64,000 bases of DNA from Elephas maximus indicus (lineage: Eukaryota; Chordata; Mammalia; Proboscidea; Elephantidae), in the NCBI RefSeq assembly GCF_024166365.1, contig NC_064841.1:27086001-27150000 (forward strand). Direction: 5' to 3'. The notes below the pieces were generated by a model. The model searched no databases. It saw nothing but the letters and a program-made list of their open reading frames with translations, and was not told the DNA's origin. A program made the position numbers and the translations under genes. Positions 11,484 to 22,912 of this stretch are shown piece by piece (the stretch's first letter is position 1; every line of letters begins with the position of its first letter).

Positions 11484-14400
11484 ATGACAGCACTAAACAC
11501 ATACTTATCTATAATTACGCTGAATGTAAATGGACTAAATGCACCAATAAAGAGACAGAGAGTCTCAGACTGGATAAAGAAACACGATACGTCTATATGC
11601 TGCCTACAAGAGACACACCTTAGACTTAGAGACACAAACAAACTAAAACTCAAAGGATGGAAAAAAATATATCAAGCAAACAACAATCCAAAAAAAGCAG
11701 GAGTACCAATATTAATTTCTGACAAAATAGACTTTAAACTTAAACCCACCACAAAGGATAAAGAAGGACACTATATAATGATTAAAGGAACAAATGACCA
11801 GGAAGATATAACCATATTAAATATTTATGCACCCAATGACAGGGCTGCAAGATACACAAAACAAACTTTAACAGAACTGAAAAGTGAGATAGACACCTCC
11901 ACAATTATAGTAGGAGACTTCAACACACCACTTTCAGAGAAGGACAGGACATCCAGTAAGAAGCTCAAAATTAGAGCTGAACTAAATGACTTCGAGAACA
12001 GAAAAACAATTGAAAGAATTAACAAAGCCAAAAGCTGGTTCTTTGAAAAAATTAACTAAATTGATAAACCATTGGCCAGACTGACTAAAGAAATACAGGA
12101 AAGGAAACAAACGACTTGAATAAGAAACGAGATGGGCCACATCACAACAGACCCAACTGAAATTAAAAGAATCATATCAGATTATTATGAAAAATTGTAC
12201 TCTAACAAATTTGCAAACCTTGAAGAAATGGATGAATTCCTAGAAAAACACTACCTACCTAAACTAACACAATCAGAAGTAGAACAACTAAATAGACCCA
12301 TAACAAAAAAAGAGATTGAAACGGTAATCAAAAAACTCCCAACAAAAAAAGCCTGGCCCGGACGGCTTTACTGCAGAGTTCTACCAAACTTTCAGAGAAG
12401 AGTTAACACCACTACTACTAAAGGTATTTCAAAGCATAGAAAATGACGGAATACTGCCTAACTCATTCTATGAAGCCACCATCTCCCTGATACCAAAACC
12501 AGGTAAAGACATCACAAGAAAAGAAAATTACAGACCTATGTCCCTCATGAACATAGATGCAAAAATCCTCAACAAAATTCTAGCCAATACAATTCAACAA
12601 CATATCAAAAAAATAATCCACCATGACCAAGTGGGATTTATACCAGGTATGCAAGGCTGGTTTAATATTAGAAAAACCATTAATGTAATCCACCATATAA
12701 ATAAAACAAAAGACAAAAACCACATGATCTTATCAATTGATGCAGAAAAGGCATTTGACAAAGTCCAGCACCCATTCATGATAAAAACTCTCACCAAAAT
12801 AGGAATTGAAGGAAAATTCCTCAACATAATAAAGGCATCTATACAAAGCCAACAGCCAACATCACTCTAAATGGAGAGAGCCTGAAAGCATTTCCCTTGA
12901 GAACTGGAACCAGGCAAGGATGCCCTTTATCACTGCTCTTATTCAACTTTGTGCTAGAGGTCCTAGCCAGAGCAATTAGGCTAGACAAAGAAATAAAGGG
13001 CATCCAGATTGGCAAGGAGGAAGTAAAATTATCTCTATTTGCAGATGATATGATCTTATACACAGAAAACCCTAAGGAATCCTCCAGAAAACTACTGAAA
13101 CTAATAGAAGAGTTTGGCAGAGTCTCAGGTTATAAGATAAACATACAAAAATCACTGGGATTCCTCTACTTCAAGACAAAGAACATCGAAGAGGAAATAA
13201 CCAAATCAATACCATTCACAGTAGCCCCCAAGAAGATAAAATACTTAGGAATAAATCTTACCAAAGATGTAAAAGACCTATACAAAGAAAACTATAAAGT
13301 ACTACTACAAGAAACTAAAAAGGACCTACTTAAGTGGAAAAACATACCTTGCTCATGGATAGGAAGACTTAACATAGTTAAAATGTCTATTCTACCAAAA
13401 GCCATCTATACATACAATGCACTTCCGATCCAAATTCCAATGGCATTTTTTAATGTGATGGAGAAACAAATCACCAACTTCATATGGAAGGGAAAGAAGG
13501 CTCGGATAAGCAAAGCATTACTAAAAAAGAAGAAAGCGGGAGGCCTCACTCTACCTGATTTTAGAGCCTATTATACAGCCACAGTAGTCAAAACAGCCTG
13601 GTATTGGTACAACAACAGACACATAGACCAATGGAACAGAATTGGGAACCCAGATATAAATCCATCCACATATGAGCAGCTGATATTTGACAAAGGCCCA
13701 GTATCAGTTAATTGGGAAAAAGATAGTCTTTTTAACAAATGGTGCTGGCATAACTGGATATCCATTTGCAAAAAAATGAAACAGGACCCATACCTCACAC
13801 CATGCACAAAAACTAACTCCAAGTGGATCAAAGACCTAAACGTAAAGACTAAAATGATAAAGATCATGGAAGAAAAAATAGGGACAACCTTAGGAGCCCT
13901 AATACAAGGCATAAACAGAATACAAAACATTACCAAAAATGACAAAGAGAAACCAGATAACTGGGAGCTCCTAAAAATCAAACATCTATGCTCATCTAAA
14001 GACTTCACCAAAAGAGTAAAAAGACCACCTACAGATTGGGAAAGAATTTTCAGTTTTGACATCTCCAACCAACGCCCGATCTCTAAAATCTATATGATTC
14101 TGTCAAAACTCAATCACAAAAAGACAAACAACCCAATCAAGAAGTGGGCAAAGGATATGAACACGCACTTCACGAAAGAAGATATTCAGCCAGCCAACAG
14201 ATACATGAGAAAATGCTCTCGATCATTAGCCATTAGAGAAATGCAAATTAAAACTACGATGAGATTCCATCTCACTCCAACAAGGCTGGCATTAATCCAA
14301 AAAACACAAAATAATAAATGTTGGAGAGGCTGCGGAGAGATTGGAACTCTTATACACTGCTGGTGGGAATGTAAAATGGTACAACCACTTTGGAAATCTA

Positions 14401-14627
14401 TCTGGCGTTATCTTAAACAGTTAGAAATAGAACTACCATACAACCCAGAAATCCCACTCCTCGGATTATACCCTAGGGAAATAAGAGCCTTCACACAAAC
14501 AGATATATGCACACCCATGTTTATTGCAGTTCTGTTTACAATAGCAAAAAGCTGGAAGCAACCAAGGTGTCCATCAACAGATGAATGGTTAAATAAATTG
14601 TGGTATATTCACACAATGGAATACTAA
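11484..14627 (+). pseudogene. L1 ORF2 (endonuclease/reverse transcriptase) pseudogene with internal deletion
   Basis: The frame opens at 11484 with the endonuclease start (LSIITLNVNGLN) and QETHLR, and reaches GDFNTPLS near 11920. It then jumps to LKIRAELNDFENRK, so the C-terminal part of the endonuclease with its catalytic Asp-His region is missing (junction about 11960). The RT part is spread over 12132-12446, 12538-12870 and 12897-14627. Landmarks include [23 protein letters not shown] and the catalytic FADD (near 13040). The C-terminal cysteine segment ([18 protein letters not shown], about 14320-14375) is kept. A stop at 12057-12059, frameshifts near 12350 and 12870, and a TAC-to-TAA type stop at 14625 end the frame early. 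Confidence 0.92.
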
Positions 14628-14803
14628 GCATCGATAAAGAACAGTGAGGAATCTGTGAAACATTTTATAACATGGAGGAACCTGGAAGGCATTATGCTGA
14701 GTGAAATTAGTCAGAGGCAAAAGGACAAATATTGTATAAGAGCACTATTATAAGATCTTGAGAAATAGTATAAACTGAGAAGAAAACATTCTTTTGTGTT
14801 TAT

Positions 14804-14826
14804 GGGGGGGAGGGAGGGAGGGTGGG
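14804..14826 (+). other. G-quadruplex-type tract in the L1 3'UTR
   Basis: Five G runs of three or more separated by single bases (ggggggg a ggg a ggg a ggg t ggg). A purine-rich G-quadruplex-forming tract is a known conserved feature of mammalian L1 3'UTRs; here only the sequence pattern is seen. Confidence 0.7.
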
Positions 14827-16963
14827 AGAGGGTTATTTACTGATTAGTTAGTAGATAAGAACCGCTTTAGGTGAAGGGAAGGACAATACTCAATACACGG
14901 AAGGTCAGCTCAAATGGACTGGACCAAAAGCAAAGAAGTTTCCGGGATAAACTGAATGCTTCAAAGGTCAACGGAGCAAGGGCGGGGGTTTGGGGACTAT
15001 GGCTTAAGGGGACTTCTAAGTCAATTGGCAAAATAATACTATTATGAAAACATTCTGCATCCCACTTTGAAATGTGGCGTCTGGGGTCTTAAATGCTAAC
15101 AAGTGGCCATCTAGATGCATCAGTTGGTCTCAACCCACCTGGATCAAAGGAGAATGAAGAACAAGAACACCAAGGTCACACAACTATGAGCCCAAGAGAC
15201 TGACATGAACCAGAGTCTTACATCATCCTGAGACCAGAAGAACTAGATGGTGCCTGGCCACAACCGATGACTGCCCTGACAGGGAGCACAACAAAGAACC
15301 CCTGAGGGAGTAGGAGAACAGTGGGATGCAGACCTCAAATTCTCATAAAAAGACCAGACTTAATGGTCTGACTGAGACTAGAAGAATCCCGGTGGTCATC
15401 GTCCCCAAACCTTCTTTTGGCCCAGGACAGGAACCATTCCCGAAGACTACTCATCAGACATGGAAGGGACTGGACAATGGGTTGGAGAGAGATGCTGATG
15501 AAGAGTGAGCTACTTGTGTCAGGTGGACACTTGAGACTGTATTGGCATCTCCTGTCTGGAGGGGAGATGGGAGGGTAGAGAGGGTTAGAAACTGGCAAAA
15601 TTGTCACGAGAGGATACACTGGAAGGGCTGACTCATTAGCAGGAGAGCAAGTGGGAGTATGGAGTAAGGTGTATATAAGCTTATATGTGACAGACTGACT
15701 TGATTTGTAAACATTCACTTAAAGCTCAATAAAAATTATTAAAATTAAAAAAAAAATGTACCAAGAGTATCAATTCTCTAAATACCTGAATAGTAATGAC
15801 AAATAACTTCAAAGGTAAATGATGTGAATTCCCCAAACCTTTGGCTTTGATGATGCTAGACTGAAAAAAAAGTTGCAACCAAGTTAGCAACTAAAAAATA
15901 ATAATATTATTACATAATATCATGCATTTGCTGTCTAATATTAGGCAAAAAAAAAAAAAAAGGGAATACTAACATATACATTTTAACCCAAAGAAAATCA
16001 GGTGTTTTTCCTGATTTTGACAACACCTTCCATGTAATTTACTAAATAAAACTTTTTTGCACTTTTCCCTTATATAAAAAAAAAATTGTGGCTTTTCATG
16101 AAGTTTCAAACTTGTCAGGAGTTTATTATAGGTCACCGTGGAACAATATTTTACCAAAGGTCTTAGAGCAAAAACCTTAGCTTTTTTTTTTTTTTTAACT
16201 AAAGACATGTGGCTTGGTTTTCAGCTCAGGAATATTATTCTAATGACAGAACCTTTGTCTTCAAGGCAGATTACACAAAGAATGAATTAACTCATGAACT
16301 GAGCAATCAAAGAAAATTTGTTATTTTGACAGTGAGAAACCCAATTCTTTGTTTTATATGCTATTTAACATTAAAGCTCCTAAATATCTCATAAATTAAA
16401 CCATTAAACTATAGCCAGACAGATGAAACTTTTGACCATTTTCAAATAAATTTCTTTTTCAATAAACCTCTTAAACATTCTTTGTTCCATATCTCTTATA
16501 GTAAAATCCCTTTAAATGGCAAAATGAATACACTCATTAGCAGACTGAAATATATACACACACACACATATATCCTTTCTCTTGCAGCATAAAAAGCAAA
16601 CGTATATAAACTTAAATGGCAAATATCTATTAAGTCAATTTAACATCAATAAGTTACCTGAACCCAGCCCAGTGCCATCTTGGAAATTATTTTAAGCCTG
16701 TGTACCATAAACTGTAATTGAAAGAAAGTCTGTTTAAACATTCTAAGTTTTCATTAGACTTCATTACTTCCCATATTTTTCCCAATCTAATTTTAGCCCT
16801 TAAAGATTTTATCGACTGGCTTTGGAAATCACAAAGTCTCTGCTCAACTGACCAATTCATTGATATGAATATAACCTTAAGTCTATAAAAAAAAAAGTCT
16901 ATGGCTACTATTAATCCAGGCCATATCAGGATTATCTCATTGTGATTTCTATTTGCTGGATTC

Positions 16964-17176
16964 TTAAAGTTCCCCTACGGTAGAGAGAACTTGTTTATAG
17001 CTCTTTATGACTGGGATCCACCCAATTTCTAATAACAATAGCAAAGCAGCAAATTTTCTTATTTTTATTTTAAAAGGGTCTTCACCTAGTTGAAAAGGGT
17101 CTTTCCAAAATTTCCCTAAAGCTATATGACCTTGGAGACTGGGACTGGGGGCTGCAGAGGCCTGATCTTGCCCCAC
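16964..17176 (-). other. Unrecognised 70-codon open frame in the 5' part of the ERV retrocopy
   Basis: A minus-strand frame starting MGQDQASAAPSPS near the 5' end of the retrocopy. The position and MG start would fit a retroviral leader or gag start, but I cannot match the rest to any Gag domain. It may be chance. The remaining retrocopy DNA at 15772-16960 holds only short frames, a CA microsatellite at 16554-16570 and A/T runs. Confidence 0.2.
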
Positions 17177-17231
17177 CCTACCTACCTTTTAACTCATGAC
17201 AAGATTAGGTCATTGCAATTCATTTACATAT

Positions 17232-18691
17232 TAAACAACAGATTTTCAATGTAGATGAAAACGGCCTGATATTGGAAGAAGATGCCACCTAGGACTTTCA
17301 GAGATAGAGAAGAGAAGTCAATGCCTGGCTTCAAAACTTCAAAGGGCAGGCTGACTGTCTTATTAGGGACTAACACATTTGGTAACTTTAAGTTGAAACC
17401 AATGCTCATTTACCATCCTGAAAATCCTAGGGCCCCTAAGAATTATGCTAAATCTGTTCTGCCTATGCTCTGTAAATGGAACAACAAAGCCTGAATGACA
17501 GTGCATCTGTTTATAACATGATTTACTGAATATTTTAAGCCCACTGTTGAGACTTACTGTTTAGAAAAAAAAGATTCCTTTCAATCTTTGACAATGCACC
17601 TGGTCACCCAAGAGCTCTGATGGAGATGTACAAGGAGATTAATGTTGTTTTCACACCTGCTAACACAACATCCTCACTGTAGTCCATGGATCAAGGAGTA
17701 ATTTTGACTTTCAAGTCTTATTATTTAAGAAATAATTTCTCGAGGCTATGCTGCCATAGATAGGTATTCCTCTGATGAATCTGGGCAAAATAAATTGAAA
17801 ACCTTCTGGAAAGAATTCACCATTCTAGATGCCATTAAGAACATTTGTGATTCAAGGCAGGAGGTCAAAATATCAACACTAACAAGAGTCTGTGAGAAGT
17901 TGATTCTAACCCTCATGGGTGACTTTTGAGGGGCTCAAGACTTCAGTGCAGGAAGTAACTGCAGATGTGATGGAAATAGCAAGAGAACTAGAATTAGAAG
18001 TGGACCCTCAAGATGTGACTGAATTGCTGCAATCTCATGATAAAACTTTAACAGATGAGGACTTGCCTCTTATTGATGAGCAAAGAAAGTAGTTTCCTGA
18101 GATGGAATCTACTCCTGGTGAAGATGCTGTGAACGTTGTTGAAATGACAATAAAGGATTTAGAATATTACATAAACTTAGTTGATAAAGTAGTGGCAGGG
18201 TTTGAAAGGATTGACCCCAATTTTGAAAGAAGTTCTGCTGTGGGTAAAATGCTGTCAAACAGATTCGCATGCTACAGAGAAATCTCTCATGAAAGGAAAA
18301 GCCAATCAATGTGGCAAACTTCATCGTTGTCTTATTGTTTTCTTTTAAGAAATTGCCACAGACACCCCAACTTCAGCAACTACCACTCTAATCAGTCAGT
18401 AGCCATTAACATTGAGGCAAGACCTTCCACCAGCACAAAGATTACGATTCGCTGGAGGCTCAGATGATGTTTAGCATTTTTTTTTTTTTAGCAATGAAGT
18501 ATTTTTTAATTAAGGTATATACTTTTTTTTTAGATATAATGCTATTACACACCTAATAGATTATAGTAAGGTGTAAACAAAGGTTTTATATGTGCTGGGA
18601 AATCAAAAAATTTATGTGAGTTGCTTATTATGATATTTGTTTTATTGTGGTGGTCTGGAAATGAACCTACAATATCTCCAAAGTAGGCCTC
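17232..18691 (+). mobile_element. Tigger1 DNA transposon, right part (DDE domain and right terminal repeat)
   Basis: Resumes at 17232-17247 with a second copy of the target sequence taaacaaca(g)attttc and continues to the right terminal repeat ending atctccaaagtaggcctc at 18691, followed by TA. Catalytic-domain landmarks are visible: FNVDEN near 17246 (first Asp) and the DNAPG motif near 17592 (second Asp). Stops and frameshifts break the frame; the longest piece is 18102-18467. With the left part this gives about 2.38 kb, close to full length for Tigger1, so this is a decayed near-complete autonomous copy. Confidence 0.92.
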
Positions 18692-18769
18692 TACACAGTC
18701 TCAATACCTACCAAAACCTCAACTATTGGATCTGTGATGACAGTCGGAAGACTTTTAGCTCAAAACTAT

Positions 18770-18972
18770 CAAAAGTAGAAATCTCTTGAGTGGGAAGATA
18801 CAGGTTCAAATCCTCATTCAACAACCTGAACAAGCAATTTATAGACTCTGAGCCTTGTTTTCTTCATCTGTAAAATAGAGCCTGACTTACCTCACAGTTA
18901 GAGCAGTGAGAGAATGAAATTGAAATCAAGTAGTAAGTTCCTGCCACTTAGCAAGAGTTCAACAAATGTTAA
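18770..18972 (+). repeat. MIR
   Basis: Contains the MIR core: gttcaaatcc, ttttcttcatctgtaaaata, then a decayed 3' end caagagttcaacaaatgtt. Confidence 0.75.
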
Positions 18973-19079
18973 GGTACCCTGAAGGAATTCCTTATATATA
19001 CCTAAGATTTAGCTCAGTTATTGACTTAGAAACCACCATTCACTCATGTTAAATTAAGGCACTCAAACAGAAGAAGCTA

Positions 19080-19560
19080 CCCAGTCATGAAAAAACCAAT
19101 GTCAAAACTTGAGGAGACTGGAAAAAAAAATAAATCACAGTAAGAAAGATATAAATTAATAATAAACGTGTAATCAACCTCACTTTTAATCAAGAAAATG
19201 CAAATATAAACTACAATGGAAAACATTTCTCCCTGATCATATTAACAAAGATAAAAATAAATAAATATTTGATGTTGGAGAAGTTGAAAAGGGATACTAT
19301 CATACACGACTAGTAGAATTGTAAACTGACATCAATTTTCTGTAAATCAGTGTGACAATAGGACACTGGATCATTAAAAAGTTAATGCTCTTTAAGAAAT
19401 TGTACTTACAGGAATAATTCTAAAGAAATAACTCAGAAATGTATGCAAAAATATATGCGTAAGGACAATGTACATGGGAAAAACTGGTAAAAACTATACC
19501 TCCAATAAAACCGTGGTACATTCATCAAATAGAATGTAATGAAGACACTAAAATAATTCT
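19080..19560 (+). repeat. Old L1-like fragment
   Basis: The order of phrases (aatgcaaatataaactacaatgg, gttggagaagtt, ttaagaaattgtacttac, accgtggtacattcatc) resembles the 3' part of an old L1 or HAL1 ORF2. Strongly decayed. Confidence 0.5.
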
Positions 19561-19630
19561 TTATCAGAACATCAAATTAAATGCAAAACGCACCTTCTAT
19601 AGCACTAAGTAAACAAATCAGAGTGCTGTC

Positions 19631-20289
19631 ATTGTTGTTGTTAGGTGCCATTGAGTTGGTTCCAACTCCATGTACAACAGAACAAAACACTGCCCAGATC
19701 CACGCCATCCTCACAATCTTAGTTATGCTTGAGCCCATTGTTGCACTCATTATGTCAGTCCATCTCATTGAGGGTCTTCCTCTTTTTCCATGACCCTCTA
19801 CTTTACAAAACATGACAACCTTCTCCAGGGACTGGTCCCTCCTGATAACATGTCCAAAGTATGAGACAAAGTCTCACCATTCTTGCTTCTAATGAGCATT
19901 CTGGCTGTACTTCTTCCAAGACACATTTGTTTGCTCTTCTGGCACCCCATGGTATATTCAATATTCTTCATCAGCACCATAATTCAAAGGCATCGATTCT
20001 TCTTCTGTCTTCCTTAGTCGTTGTCCAGCTTTCACATGCATATGTGGCGATTGAAAACTCCATGGCTTGTGTCAGGTGCACCTTAGTCCTTAAAATGACA
20101 TCTTTGCTTTTTAACACTTTAAAGAGATCTTCTGCAGCAGATTTGCTCAATGAAATCCATCATTTAATTTCTTGACTGTTGCTTTATAGTTGTTTTTTGC
20201 AGATCCAAGTAAAATGAAATCCTTGACAACTTCAGTCTCTTCTCCATTTGTCATGATGTTGTTTATTGGTCTGTCTGTTAGGATTTTTG
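19631..20289 (-). mobile_element. RTE (BovB-like, RTE1_LA type) 3' end, antisense
   Basis: Starts with the reversed tail attgttgttgttaggtgccattgag and runs back through the 3'UTR and end of the ORF to ggatttttgt. It ends where internal RTE sequence starts in the opposite orientation at 20290, so the two pieces look like one element with a 5' inversion. Confidence 0.88.
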
Positions 20290-21201
20290 TTTCTAAATGA
20301 TGCAGAAAGCATCAAAAGAAGATGCAAGGAATACACAGAGTCACCGTACCAAAAAGAATTTGTCGATATTCAACCATTTCAGGAGGCAGCATATGATCAA
20401 GAACCGATGGTACTGAAAGAAGAGGTTCAAGGTACACTGAAGGCATTGACTAAAACAAGGCTCCAGGAATTGACAGAATACTAATTGAGATGTTCAACAA
20501 ATGGATGCAGCCCTGGAAGTGCTCACTCGTCCATGCCAAGAAATTTGAAAGACAGCTACCTGGCCAAATGACTGAAAGAAATCCATATTTGTACCCATTC
20601 TGAAGAAAGGTGATCCCACTGAATCAGGAAATTTTTTAACAATATCATTAATATCACACACAAGTAAAATTTTGCTGAAGATCATTCCAAAGTGGCTGCA
20701 GTGTATATTGACAGTGAACTGCCAGAAATTCAAGCCAGATTCAGAAGTGGAATGAAGGATATCATTGCTGATGTCAGATGGATCCTGGCTGAAAGCAGAG
20801 AGTACCAGAAGGATGCTTACCTGTGTTTTATTGACTATGCAAAGGCATTCGACTGTGTGGATCATAACAAATTATGGATAACATTGTGAAGAATGGGAAT
20901 TCCCGAACACTTAATTGTGCTCATGAGGAACCTGTACATAGACCATGAGGCAGTCATTTGAACATAACAAAGAGATACAGTGTAGTTTAAGATCAATATG
21001 CTGAGCAAAAAATCCGAGAAGCTGGACTATGTGAAGAACAACACAGCATTAGGATTGGAGGAAGACTCATTAACAGCCTGTGATATGCAGATGACACAAC
21101 CTTACTTGCTGAAAGGGAAGAGGACTTGAAACACTTACTGATGAAGATCAAAAACCGTAACCTTCAATATGGATTACACCTCAACATAAAGAAAGCAGAA
21201 T
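20290..21201 (+). mobile_element. RTE internal segment (reverse transcriptase), inverted part of the same element
   Basis: Sense RTE ORF region. Translation near 20806-20870 gives CFIDYAKAFDCVDHNKLW, the RT motif block, and 21079-21104 is a decayed catalytic block (tatgcagatgacacaacc). It ends at cataaagaaagcagaat, which in the full element continues directly into the sequence that begins the antisense piece on its left. Multiple stops. Confidence 0.88.
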
Positions 21202-21357
21202 AGACTTCCAATTATGCAACATGACAGCATGGGCTTTTAGAGAATACACTCCTTTTAAAGCACACCTAAAAATGCTGAATGCAATATAAAAACACATTTT
21301 TTTACATGACTGTGCTACTATGAGGTTAAGGGAGTTATTTCATTAGACAATGTTCCT

Positions 21358-21545
21358 CTGCTATCCACAAGGTTTTCACTGGTCAATTTTTTCTGAAGTA
21401 GATCACCAAGTCCTTCCCAGTCCGTCTTAGTCTGGAAAAGCCTCTGTAATCTGTCCACCATGGATGACCCTACTGGTGTTTGAAATACTGGTGGCATCAC
21501 TTCCAGCATAACAGTAACACATAAGTGACCACAACAAGACAAACT
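21358..21545 (-). repeat. AfroSINE-related variant repeat
   Basis: Shares gaagtagatcaccaagtccttcc with reverse AfroSINEs but continues into a different head (gtccgtcttagtctgg...ggtgtttgaaatactggtggca). The same head is seen at 30190-30290, so the two copies define one variant. Confidence 0.6.
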
Positions 21546-21557
21546 GACAGACTAGTG

Positions 21558-21977
21558 GTGGTGAAAGCTGTACACTGAAGAAGGAAGGCTGAAGAAGAAT
21601 TGATACATTTGAATTATGGTGTTGGTGAAAAATACTGAGTATACCATGGACTGCCAGAAGAACAAACAAATTTTTCTTGGAGGAAGTACAGCTAGAATAC
21701 TCCTTAGAAGTGATGATGGCAAGATTTCATCTCACGTACTTTGGACGTGTTATCAGGAGGGACCAGCTCTGGAGAAGGACATCAAGCTAAGTAAAGCAGA
21801 ATGTCAGTGAAGAAGAGGAAGACCCTCAACAAGATGGATTGACACAGTGGCTATAACAATGGGCTCAAACATAGCAATGATTGTGAAGATGGCCCAGGAC
21901 CAGGCAGTGTTTCATTCTGTTGTACACAGAGCTGCTATGAGTTAGAACCAGCTCAAAGGCATCTAAAAACAACAGCA
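21558..21977 (+). mobile_element. RTE 3' end fragment
   Basis: Sense copy from gaagaagaattgatac through ctcctta...gaggaagaccctcaac to the tail taaaaacaacagc. It corresponds to the same 3' region as 25841-26261 and 62770-63147. The next 400 bases (21978-22379) are unassigned. Confidence 0.85.
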
Positions 21978-22379
21978 ATTTCACTGGAAACCAGAAAGGA
22001 GAAGCAAATGCAAATCCACAGAGGTAGGTGGCACTTGAACTTGTATTTTCCTAGGTGTGAGCTGTTAGGTCTAGACACTGGCACTCCACTAGAACGTGGA
22101 TACTAAGGTCAGGAGACAAAGTCAAGGGTTTTAGGGGGAGTCAGAGGAATACATTATCTCTGGATTAAACTAGGGCCCCTGGGGGTAACATCTCAGGGGC
22201 TGATCTAGAGAAAATGACGCCCTGCAGAGAAAATCAGTAGAGATATTTACTGTCTCAGCTAGTGCAGAAAGGGAGGACAAAAAGAAGAGGGAGAGGGATA
22301 GTGGGAACATTATTTGCTGAGAATTCCTAACCATAAGCCTACATTTGGGCAGGTTTTGAAATGAAATTCACACTATATA

Positions 22380-22816
22380 TGCGGCCTGAAAAATCTCAAA
22401 TAAAAAATTTACTTTAAACTTGTCCAGGTAGATAATTACAGGAAGATATAACAACAATTCTAAACATGCATGTACCTAATTACATGTGTATGTGTGTAAA
22501 AATATATTTAGGAAATGGCAAAGTTAACATAAGAAATTAACACATCGTCATAGAAGAAAATGTTAACATACCTCTCCCAATGTCTGATGCATCAAACCAG
22601 ATAAAAAAAATATTTCACTAAGCATACAGAAGATTTGAATAATACAGTTAACAAGCTTGATCTAACGGGAGTGTATAGAAATCTGCACTGAAAAACTTAA
22701 AATACACATTTTTTAGATACATGAAACATTTCCAAAAAGTAATCCTATATCACACCATAAAGAGAACCTCAACAAATTTCAAAGAATTGGTATCGTTCAG
22801 ATCATGTTCTTTAACT
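22380..22816 (+). repeat. Old L1 (L1M type), piece 1
   Basis: L1 ORF2 endonuclease-side sequence (aaacatgcatgtacctaatta, ttaacaagcttgatctaac). It continues at 23682, 24576 and 26262 after three later insertions. Both sides of each break are in the same strand and in L1 order. Confidence 0.7.
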
Positions 22817-22912
22817 CAGTGGTTCCCAAACTTTAGAGTGTGTTGAAATAGCCTTAAGACTTTGTTAAAATAGATTGCTTTATCTCACCCACAGAGATTC
22901 TGATTAGGTAGG
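22817..22912 (+). mobile_element. MER5A DNA transposon, left part
   Basis: Starts cagtggttcccaaactttag, the hAT-Charlie MER5A terminal repeat, and breaks at the LTR insertion; the rest is at 23586-23681. Confidence 0.85.

Larger units (their letters stand above)
8378..15752 (+). mobile_element. Full-length L1 LINE (dead), 7.4 kb
   Basis: Begins gaggcgggcccaagatggc and ends in an A-rich tail with AATAAA. It is flanked by a 19-bp target duplication with one mismatch (8359-8377 and 15753-15771, aaaatgtaccaaga[t/g]tatc). It contains a CpG-rich 5'UTR (8378-9956), ORF1 remnant (9957-11028), ORF2 remnant (11484-14627) and a 3'UTR (14628-15752) with a G-rich tract. It is inserted in the ERV retrocopy in the opposite orientation. 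Both ORFs carry frameshifts and stops, so it cannot act alone now. Confidence 0.96.
5028..17231 (-). mobile_element. Retrocopy of an endogenous-retrovirus RNA, antisense, itself broken by L1 and AfroSINE
   Basis: Inserted into Tigger1 between two copies of a 16-bp target sequence (taaacaacacattttc at 5012-5027; the same with one mismatch at 17232-17247). Read on the minus strand, its 3' end shows AATAAA (5057-5062), about 17 nt, then an A run (5033-5039), directly against the target duplication. A long target duplication with a poly(A) tail is the mark of LINE-mediated retroposition, not of proviral integration (4-6 bp). Env-like coding lies at 5913-6263, and a polypurine-like aaaaggaggga followed by TG marks a probable U3 start near 5560. 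Excluding the nested L1 and SINE, about 4.7 kb remains. No upstream LTR, primer-binding site or clear gag/pol was recognised, so the 5' composition is unknown. Confidence 0.72.
4457..18467 (+). pseudogene. Tigger1 transposase pseudogene, split by a 12.2-kb insertion
   Basis: Remnant of the pogo/CENP-B-like transposase. Residual open segments are 4457-4606, 4585-4980, 17282-17494 and 18102-18467. The centre is displaced by the ERV retrocopy and the L1 nested in it, and there are independent frameshifts and stops. No function is expected. Homology to CENP-B and jerky-family proteins is established for the family. Confidence 0.85.

Noticed and set aside
13571..14068. 165-codon antisense frame
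   Set aside because: Shadow of L1 ORF2 on the other strand.
15335..15718. 127-codon antisense frame
   Set aside because: It lies in the L1 3'UTR and has no motif.
5028..17231. A complete provirus with paired LTRs
   Set aside because: No matching LTR was found at the right end; a poly(A) end and 16-bp target duplication fit a retrocopy better.
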